A program made the position numbers and the translations under genes. A stretch of DNA of 7,362 nucleotides. Origin: Pseudomonadota bacterium. Its GTDB lineage: Bacteria > Myxococcota_A > Polyangia > Haliangiales > Haliangiaceae. Positions 1 through 4,535 of the stretch are shown here, piece by piece; within the stretch, counting starts at the first letter, position 1, and each line of letters opens with the position of its first letter. Location of the stretch: assembly GCA_023386455.1 (NCBI GenBank), contig JAEWJO010000800.1, positions 1 to 7,362 on the forward strand, read 5' to 3'. Below the pieces are notes generated by a model, which saw nothing but the letters and a program-made list of their open reading frames with translations, made no database searches and was not told where the DNA came from.

Positions 1-236
1 ACCGTGAGAGTGGCCGATTGCTACCGCGCGAGCTCCAATCGTCCGTCGAGTCGTCGACCTCAGCTCGAGCCACGCGGACACTTCGAGAGCGCGAACTTCA
101 GCCACGCCTCGAGCGGCCAGTCTTCCATACCCACGTGGGTACGAGTCTGCTCCGCCGCGGCCTTCGCTTCGCGCTTCGTGAAGCCAGCACCCTCGAGCGC
201 TTTCGGTGTCGAGAACGCGCATCGCCAAGCCCATAC
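1..236. repeat. Tandem duplication, outer copy
   Basis: Outer copy of a direct tandem duplication with a period of 250-251 bp; the partner is 252-487. It covers the 3' end of an HNH endonuclease gene (minus strand) plus about 58 bp of 3' flank, starting with GTGAGAGTGGCCGATTGCTA at 4. Positions 51-128 are identical to 301-378, whereas the stretch right of 145 and the flank left of 50 carry substitutions and small indels. The left limit may lie outside the window, so further copies are possible. The right limit is where similarity fades, around 236. Confidence 0.9.
60..236 (-). pseudogene. HNH endonuclease C-terminal fragment (relic)
   Basis: The minus strand encodes a 46-residue tail starting ALEGAGFTKREAKAAAEQ and ending CPRGSS before a TGA stop (60-62). 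It differs from the end of the intact HNH protein (310-1698) at only two residues (Gly for Ala, Lys for Arg). Just upstream of the tail, around 206-230, it is 2 nt shorter than the intact copy (25 versus 27 nt between GTT and CTCGAG), so the upstream frame is lost. No HNH core, start codon or ribosome site belongs to it. Differences right of the palindrome are mostly synonymous (at least eight wobble changes), so the tail evolved under protein-level selection before it was stranded. It is best read as the end of a lost paralogue. The frame is open on into the neighbouring flank, but that part has no resemblance to any protein I know. Confidence 0.75.
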
Positions 237-251
237 GCGTCGGCACGCGCA

Positions 252-487
252 ACCGTGAGAGTGGCCGATTGCTACCGAGCGACCTCCAATCGTCGTCGAC
301 TCGTCGACCTCAGCTCGAGCCACGCGGACACTTCGAGAGCGCGAACTTCAGCCACGCCTCGAGCGGCCAGTCTTCCATGCCCACGTGGGTACGAGTTTGC
401 TCGGCAGCTGCCTTCGCCTCGCGCCTCGTGAACCCCGCGGCCTCGAGCGCTTTTGCCGTCTCGACAACGCGCGCCGCCAAAGCAAAC
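252..487. repeat. Tandem duplication, inner copy
   Basis: Inner copy of the ~250-bp duplication. It spans the last ~58 codons of the HNH gene, its TGA stop (310-312) and about 58 bp of 3' flank (252-309). One base is missing relative to the outer copy in the flank near 290, which accounts for the shift changing from 251 to 250. At 379 it has G where the outer copy has A, which shortens the palindrome around CCCACGTGGG (380-389) from 14 to 10 bp without changing the glycine codon. Confidence 0.9.
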
Positions 488-1698
488 GAGCTGCTCGCCC
501 GGCGCGTGAACTTCAACTCCGGCATCGAGCCACTGATCACGAGCGAGCCCTCGTGGACCGCGAGATGGTGCCCCTCGCACGACACGAGTAGGTTGCTCGG
601 CTCGTTCGTTCCACCGTGCTCTCGAAACACGATGTGATGCACGTCGAGATTCCACGACGACCGACAGCCTGTCACCTGACACCGTCCATGATCCCGGTGC
701 CACACGAGCCGTCGCACCGCTGGCGGCACCGTCTGCTTTGCGCGCTCGGGCCTGTCGCCATCGATCGAACCGATCTCCTCCGCATCGCACATGGCCCTGG
801 AGATCGCCGCCGGCGACATCTCGACCGTCACGCCGCCGCCGTCCTGCCAGCCGCGCTTGCACTCGCTGCACACGGTGACCGCGATCTGATACGGCCCCAC
901 GGTGCGGCATCCACGACTCCCGTCGGCTGGCGGCTCGCCGGTTCCGGCGCTCTCGTTCGCCGAGACCTCGATCGCCGTTGATCCGTCCACCACGCTCGAC
1001 CTCCCTGCGCCATCCATCGTCGCGGGACGATGCCCGTCGATCACCATCCGCGCCGTCGCCGCGAAGTACGCATCCTCGTCGATCCGCTCGCCTCGCTCTT
1101 TACCGAGGATCTGTTGCGCCTGCCGCATCAGTGCGTACGTCTCGACCTTCACCGACGCCCTGATGTCCCTCGTACGCGGGCCCGGACCGGGACGGTCCGT
1201 TGGCCGATCGCCGCGCTTGTGCCCCGCGACCCGCTCTTCGAGCTGCCGCACATTGAGCTCGCGCGCAGCCTCGAGCCACTCGCCTTCTGTCTCCGCCGTC
1301 GCGACCCTCGTCAGCTCACGCGCCGCCGAGAACGACAGCTCGCCCTGCAGCATCGCCTCGCCGATCATCGGTAGCTCGACAATCGCTTTCGCCACCCGCA
1401 GCCGGTCAAGCGCGACACGCGGCGTGTAGCCGAGCTCGATCTCCATGTACTCGAGCAGGCTCGAATACCCATACCGCCTCCATACGTACGCGGCGTCCGC
1501 CTCGCGCAGCGCCTCGGCCTCCTCCACATCCAATGCACCGCGCGCCTTCGCGATACGTCGCAACCGCCGGTGGATCTGCTCGCAGCGCGCATCGTCGGCG
1601 CACTGCACGCGCTGCCGCTTGGCCGCACGAATCTCCCCTCCGTCGCCACCATCCGTGTCCCGCTCTCCCGATCCCTCGAACGAACCATCTCGCAACAT
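310..1698 (-). CDS. HNH endonuclease with DUF222-like N-terminus and RuvA-like C-terminal tail
   Basis: Predicted DNA endonuclease of 462 residues. The N-terminal half is an Arg/Glu-rich helical domain like DUF222/13E12-type HNH proteins (conserved patches LLEYMEIELGY and AARELTRVATAETEGEWLEA). A Cys-x2-Cys pair (CSECKRGW) follows. The HNH core is at about residues 325-385: CQVTGC, then the DVHHI histidine pair, NLLVSC and GHHLAVH, which gives the catalytic histidines, Asn and metal ligands. The last ~45 residues (LEAAGFTRREAKAAAEQTRT onward) match the pattern of the RuvA C-terminal UBA-like helical domain. Start: GTG at 1701 is possible, but AGGAG at 1709-1705 lies 6 nt before ATG 1698 and only 3 nt before GTG, so ATG is preferred. 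Codon use is less GC3-rich than in gpmI (frequent GGA, GGT, CGA, ATT), which may reflect transfer. Family assignment is firm; cellular role (mobile element, defence or repair) is not known. Confidence 0.88.
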   Translation of the reverse strand: MLRDGSFEGSGERDTDGGDGGEIRAAKRQRVQCADDARCEQIHRRLRRIAKARGALDVEEAEALREADAAYVWRRYGYSSLLEYMEIELGYTPRVALDRLRVAKAIVELPMIGEAMLQGELSFSAARELTRVATAETEGEWLEAARELNVRQLEERVAGHKRGDRPTDRPGPGPRTRDIRASVKVETYALMRQAQQILGKERGERIDEDAYFAATARMVIDGHRPATMDGAGRSSVVDGSTAIEVSANESAGTGEPPADGSRGCRTVGPYQIAVTVCSECKRGWQDGGGVTVEMSPAAISRAMCDAEEIGSIDGDRPERAKQTVPPAVRRLVWHRDHGRCQVTGCRSSWNLDVHHIVFREHGGTNEPSNLLVSCEGHHLAVHEGSLVISGSMPELKFTRRASSSFALAARVVETAKALEAAGFTRREAKAAAEQTRTHVGMEDWPLEAWLKFALSKCPRGSS

Positions 1699-1704
1699 CA
1701 CACG

Positions 1705-1734
1705 CTCCTCTCTCCCTCGACGTCCGTTCTAGCA
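1705..1734 (-). promoter_or_regulatory. Possible promoter and ribosome site of the HNH gene
   Basis: AGGAG on the minus strand at 1709-1705 lies 6 nt before ATG 1698 and is a good ribosome site. Upstream, TGCTAGAAC (1734-1726) resembles an extended -10 element (TGn followed by TAGAAC), which would give a leader of about 20 nt. No convincing -35 is visible. The ribosome site is well supported; the promoter is a guess. Confidence 0.4.
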
Positions 1735-1950
1735 CGCAGATTTTCGCGCCTCTGGCTTGGCCTCTACTGCACGAAGTCACGTTTCCTCGTCGAGAAACGG
1801 TCGCAACGCGTTGGTAGCGCGAGAGCGAACGCAAACGAATCGTCGTGATGATCAATCGGCCCTTCGTAAGCACTACGCGCGAGCACTCAAGAATCTCGTC
1901 AAGCCGAAATCGACATCGAAGGGATCTCCCTGCCGCTTTCTCCACGCGAC

Positions 1951-1983
1951 GACCAACCAGCGCGACCAACCAGCGCGACCAAA
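1951..1983. repeat. 13-bp tandem repeat, about 2.5 copies
   Basis: GACCAACCAGCGC occurs at 1951-1963 and exactly again at 1964-1976, followed by a partial copy GACCAAA. It is a simple slippage-type repeat in noncoding DNA. Confidence 0.85.
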
Positions 1984-2087
1984 GACGACAGACCACCATG
2001 CGGCGCGTGCGAGAGGCCAAACGGGAGCTTGGCGTTCTGCGCCAGGTAGAGCAGCGAGACCGAGGGTCCAGCCAAGCGGCTCCGCGC

Positions 2088-2276
2088 GCCGACCTTCCGC
2101 AACTGGCCACGACGAACGTCATGAGCGAACGAGGTTTCGTGACGAGCCGCCGTATGCCTCGACTCCCATCGTACCCACGTGGGTACGATAGCAGCGCCGA
2201 ACAGATAGCGAGCACGCGGCTTGCGCCAGGTCCGAACCGCCCCCTTCGGGATTCACACGCTCGACGAGGCCTCGCA
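2088..2276. repeat. Dispersed repeat unit A
   Basis: Imperfect direct repeat of 2433-2596. Shared blocks in order are: GCCGACCTTC at the left end; CATGAGCGA; GCCGTAT and CTCGACTCCC; the palindrome; a 29-bp identical block (2192-2220 here, 2523-2551 in unit B); GCGCCAGGTCCGA; and CCTCGCA at the right end. This unit carries about 17 bp extra near 2127-2145. Neither unit has a conserved reading frame I trust, so similarity appears to be at the DNA or RNA level. Confidence 0.85.
2168..2189. repeat. 22-bp perfect palindrome in unit A
   Basis: A self-complementary 22-bp sequence with core GTACCCACGTGGGTAC (2171-2186) and outer arms ATC/GAT. As RNA it would fold as a 9-bp stem with an ACGU loop; as DNA it is a two-fold site suited to a dimeric protein. 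No T-tract follows, so it is not a typical terminator. Confidence 0.9.
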
Positions 2277-2279
2277 ATT

Positions 2280-2301
2280 GCGCACGGCACACGCCGTGCG
2301 C
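2280..2301. repeat. Perfect 9-bp stem, 4-nt loop hairpin
   Basis: GCGCACGGC (2280-2288), loop ACAC, GCCGTGCGC (2293-2301). It sits just right of repeat unit A and is not followed by a T-tract on either strand. Unit B has no counterpart at the same place. It could be a protein site, part of a structured RNA, or chance in GC-rich DNA. Confidence 0.6.
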
Positions 2302-2432
2302 GCGCTCTCGACCGACCTCGTGACGACGACCCCATGGTCGCCGAGCCTCCCGGGCGGCGAGGACATCCTGCTCACAGACGCGTCGCGAGATTCTGATTAC
2401 CCGCGCCTCGCACCGTCCTTCGGTCTCGGCGT

Positions 2433-2596
2433 GCCGACCTTCGCGACTGAGCACGACGACCGACATGAGCGAGCGACCCGCCGTATATCTCGACTCCCCT
2501 CGTACCCACGTGGGTACGAGAACAGCGCCGAACAGATAGCGAGCACGCGGCCTGCGCCAGGTCCGACCGCTCCCTTCGATTCAACGACGCCTCGCA
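2433..2596. repeat. Dispersed repeat unit B
   Basis: Second copy of the long direct repeat, 345 bp right of unit A at its left end. It lacks a ~17-bp segment of unit A and has a few indels near its right end, but keeps the palindrome and the 29-bp identical block (2523-2551). Confidence 0.85.
2499..2520. repeat. 22-bp perfect palindrome in unit B
   Basis: The same core GTACCCACGTGGGTAC (2502-2517) with outer arms CTC/GAG. Relative to unit A the outermost pair has changed from A-T to C-G on both sides, so the full 22-bp symmetry is kept despite sequence change. Confidence 0.9.
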
Positions 2597-2644
2597 AAAC
2601 GGTTTCGCCGACGAGAACGCATCTCCACGTGGGTATGCCGAATG

Positions 2645-2670
2645 CTAGGCGAGCGCGTTCGCTCTCCTAG
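2645..2670 (-). terminator. Hairpin overlapping the PilZ stop codon, possible terminator
   Basis: On the minus strand: CTAGG, A, GAGCG, loop AACG, CGCTC, G, CCTAG. This is a 10-bp stem interrupted by one A-G mismatch. The TAG stop of the PilZ gene lies in the first arm (2669-2667). No U-tract follows (next bases CATTCGG), so it is a weak intrinsic terminator or an mRNA 3'-end stabiliser. Confidence 0.45.
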
Positions 2671-3275
2671 AGCAGGCTGTCGATACGCGCGAGGACGTCG
2701 TGGATGTCCTCGAGCGTGGTCGCGGAGAACACGATCGACTTGCCGCTCTCGCCGAGGCGATCGCGGTAGGTGGTGACGAGCGACGGCGGGAGGACGATCG
2801 CGATGATCGCGGCGGTCGCGTCGGCGAGCGCGATCGCGACCTCGTCCTCGGACTCGAGCGGCTTGACGAGGTAGCCGGCCTCGGTGAAGAGCTCGGCGCC
2901 GAGGGTGCCGTCGGCGATCATCACGGCGTGGTCGCGGCGGCGGCCGAGGCGCAGGAGGTAGCCGAGCAGCGCATCGTCGAAGCCCGGCGGCTTGTCGACG
3001 ATCGCCAGGCCGGCACCGGGCTCGCGGCCGGAGAGCGCGGCGGCCGCCGGATCGATCAGGAACGCGACCTTGCCTCGCACGGTCCAGGCGCCCTGCCCCG
3101 GCAGCTCGATGGCGACGTCGGTCTCGGCATGGAGCGCGAGCTTGTGCGCGCCGGCGATGTAGAGGCCGCCGGCGGACAGGTTCTCGACGTAGTCGGTGAC
3201 GAACTCCTCGGCGTTGGCGTAGCGAACCGCGAGGTGGACGCCGTAGCGAGGATGTCTGCGCTGCTCGATGCCCAC
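2667..3275 (-). CDS. PilZ domain protein with receiver-like C-terminal region
   Basis: Cytoplasmic protein of 202 residues, probably a cyclic di-GMP effector. The PilZ domain is at residues ~4-110. It has both ligand motifs: RxxxR as R6-R7-H-P-R10, and NxSxxG as N32-L-S34-A-G-G37. A later EPGAGLAIVD stretch is typical of the Myxococcus-type PilZ paralogues. Residues ~115-202 (HAVMIADGTLGAELFTEAGY onward) alternate strands and helices like a response-regulator receiver, but the strand where the phosphorylated Asp should be reads IIAIVLPP, so no acceptor is present. The GTG start at 3275 is chosen because RRHPR follows at once as in other PilZ proteins; an in-frame extension further upstream would run into the opposite gene. 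No ribosome site is visible. The gene diverges from the metallophosphoesterase and ends in a hairpin. The PilZ call is firm; the C-terminal fold is inferred. Confidence 0.87.
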   Translation of the reverse strand: MGIEQRRHPRYGVHLAVRYANAEEFVTDYVENLSAGGLYIAGAHKLALHAETDVAIELPGQGAWTVRGKVAFLIDPAAAALSGREPGAGLAIVDKPPGFDDALLGYLLRLGRRRDHAVMIADGTLGAELFTEAGYLVKPLESEDEVAIALADATAAIIAIVLPPSLVTTYRDRLGESGKSIVFSATTLEDIHDVLARIDSLL

Positions 3276-3314
3276 GTGCGAATTGTAGCCGTGCCGTGAG
3301 ATGATCGGGGGCGT
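3273..3314. promoter_or_regulatory. Divergent promoter region, PilZ gene / metallophosphoesterase operon
   Basis: Only 39 bp separate the two divergent starts. On the minus strand TACAAT (3287-3282) is a good -10 hexamer, and a start 7 nt further falls on the G of the GTG start codon, so the PilZ mRNA may be leaderless; no -35 match is seen. The start codon itself is part of CACGTGGGCAT (minus strand), an 11-bp match to the palindrome core in the HNH tail. For the plus gene, GGGGG at 3307-3311 may serve as a weak ribosome site. Confidence 0.4.
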
Positions 3315-4526
3315 ATGGCCGATCGGCCGCTGCTCATCTTCGTCAGCGACATTCACCTCACGGACAGCTTGCATGGCAACGCCGTGAGCAAGGCGGAGCA
3401 GTTCTCGCGGTTCTGGGACCGGATCCAGGTGGCGCGCGGCAAGCGCCCTGCGGAGCTCTGCGTCGTCGGCGACCTGTTCGACCTCGTGCGGTCGCCGTCG
3501 TGGCTCGATGGCCGGAACCGGCCGTATCACGGGCCGTCGACGAACGGCGTCGTGAAGAACGTCGACAAGATCGTCGAGGATACGATCGCGCGCGAGAAGG
3601 GCTTCTTCGACGCGCTGCGCGCGAAGATCTCGACGGGCGAGCTGAAGTTCCACTACGTCGTCGGCAACCACGACCGGCTCCTGTTGACCGCGCCGGCGGC
3701 GCAGAAGCGGCTCGCGGACGCGCTCGGCCTCGACAGGCTCGAGCTGCACAAGGAGCTCGAGTTCCGCGACCACGGCGTGCTCGCGTATCACGGCAACGTC
3801 GGCGATCCGATCAACGCGAGCCCCGATGGCGACGCGACGATCGGCGACGCGATCGGCAGCGAGCTGATCCTGAGGTTTCCGCGCAAGCTGCGCGCGATGG
3901 TCGGCGCCGATCATCCCGGCGTCGAGGAGATCGACGATATCGACGACGTGCGGCCGGTGTACGCGGTGCCCGCGTGGGTCCGCCAGCAGAGCTCGATCCG
4001 CAAGGATCTGTTGCGGCCGATCAGCGCGGTGTGGAGCGAGGTCGTCGAGGAGTTTCTCTCGAACGACTTCGTCAAGCAGTGGCTCGAGTCGCAGCGCAAG
4101 ACGTGGTCGCTCGACCTCGGCAAGAAGTTGCGGCTGCTGCTCGAGCTGTCGCGCAACAAGGTGATGGCGCACGGCTCCGACGAGCGGCTCTCCCAGCTGT
4201 ACCGGTTCTTCCAGCACAGCTTCGACGGCAAGATGCAGGCGGTCGCGGCTGCCGAGCTCCAGCGGCGGCGCGGGATGCGCTACGTCGTCAACGGGCACTC
4301 GCACTTCCCGTCGATGCAGCCGCTCGGCCGCATCAACGATGGTCCGGCGGTGTACTTCAACACCGGCACGTGGCGCGCGGTGCATCAGATCGGGCACGAC
4401 CTCGGCGGCCGCCCGAGCTTTTTGCCCTACGACGCGATGACGTACCTCGTGTTCTTTCCGACGGACGACAAGCTCCGGAGAGACTACGAGTGGTGGACGG
4501 GTGCGATGGTGACGCGACATTGCTAA
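3315..4526 (+). CDS. Calcineurin-like metallophosphoesterase
   Basis: Hydrolase of phosphate esters or diphosphates using two metal ions; 403 residues, no signal peptide, so likely cytoplasmic or at the inner membrane surface. All family motifs are present: D12-x-H14 (SDIHLTD), G52-D53 (GDLFD), G117-N-H119-D120 (GNHD), H159 (AYHGN) and G327-H328-S-H330 (GHSH), followed by YFNTGTWR. The layout is closest to the UDP-2,3-diacylglucosamine hydrolase (LpxH) type, but the ~165 residues between H159 and GHSH form a long helical insertion (rich in Leu, Arg and Lys, residues ~220-315), and the protein is far longer than LpxH (about 240). Substrate is therefore unknown. ATG 3315 is the only start that leads straight into the first strand. 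It begins the three-gene set; its TAA overlaps the ribosome site of gpmI. Confidence 0.88.
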   Translation: MADRPLLIFVSDIHLTDSLHGNAVSKAEQFSRFWDRIQVARGKRPAELCVVGDLFDLVRSPSWLDGRNRPYHGPSTNGVVKNVDKIVEDTIAREKGFFDALRAKISTGELKFHYVVGNHDRLLLTAPAAQKRLADALGLDRLELHKELEFRDHGVLAYHGNVGDPINASPDGDATIGDAIGSELILRFPRKLRAMVGADHPGVEEIDDIDDVRPVYAVPAWVRQQSSIRKDLLRPISAVWSEVVEEFLSNDFVKQWLESQRKTWSLDLGKKLRLLLELSRNKVMAHGSDERLSQLYRFFQHSFDGKMQAVAAAELQRRRGMRYVVNGHSHFPSMQPLGRINDGPAVYFNTGTWRAVHQIGHDLGGRPSFLPYDAMTYLVFFPTDDKLRRDYEWWTGAMVTRHC

Positions 4527-4535
4527 GGTCGCCGG

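Larger units (their letters stand above)
1702..2644. other. Long repeat-rich intergenic region without a convincing gene
   Basis: Nearly 950 bp between the start of the HNH gene and the 3' end of the PilZ gene. Reading frames here are short or poor in composition (Arg/Ser-rich), lack ribosome sites and match no family I know. It holds a 6-bp inverted repeat CGTTTC...GAAACG (1780-1799), a short 13-bp tandem repeat (1951-1983), two long direct repeats with central palindromes, a 9-bp perfect hairpin (2280-2301) and a 6-bp TCGCCG/CGGCGA stem around 2338-2360. It may be the remains of mobile or repeat elements, or may carry structured RNA. Confidence 0.6.

Noticed and set aside
18..981. Several plus-strand frames opposite the HNH gene
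   Set aside because: They are Arg/Ser/Pro-rich shadows of the HNH coding strand, without ribosome sites or recognisable motifs.
1899..2102. Small minus-strand frame of 67 codons reading LLYLAQNAKLPFGLSHAPHG
   Set aside because: The composition looks somewhat protein-like, but the start is TTG without a ribosome site, the frame is not kept in repeat unit B, and I recognise no family. Left out as a gene but worth a database search.
2168..2189. Intrinsic terminator at the palindrome
   Set aside because: No T-tract follows on either strand and no gene ends nearby.
1406..2335. Minus-strand frame of 309 codons across the repeat unit and into the HNH gene
   Set aside because: Arg/Ser/Cys-rich out-of-frame translation that overlaps the well-supported HNH start region.
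2088..2596. CRISPR-like array
   Set aside because: There are only two units, imperfect and far longer than CRISPR repeats, with no regular spacers and no cas genes.
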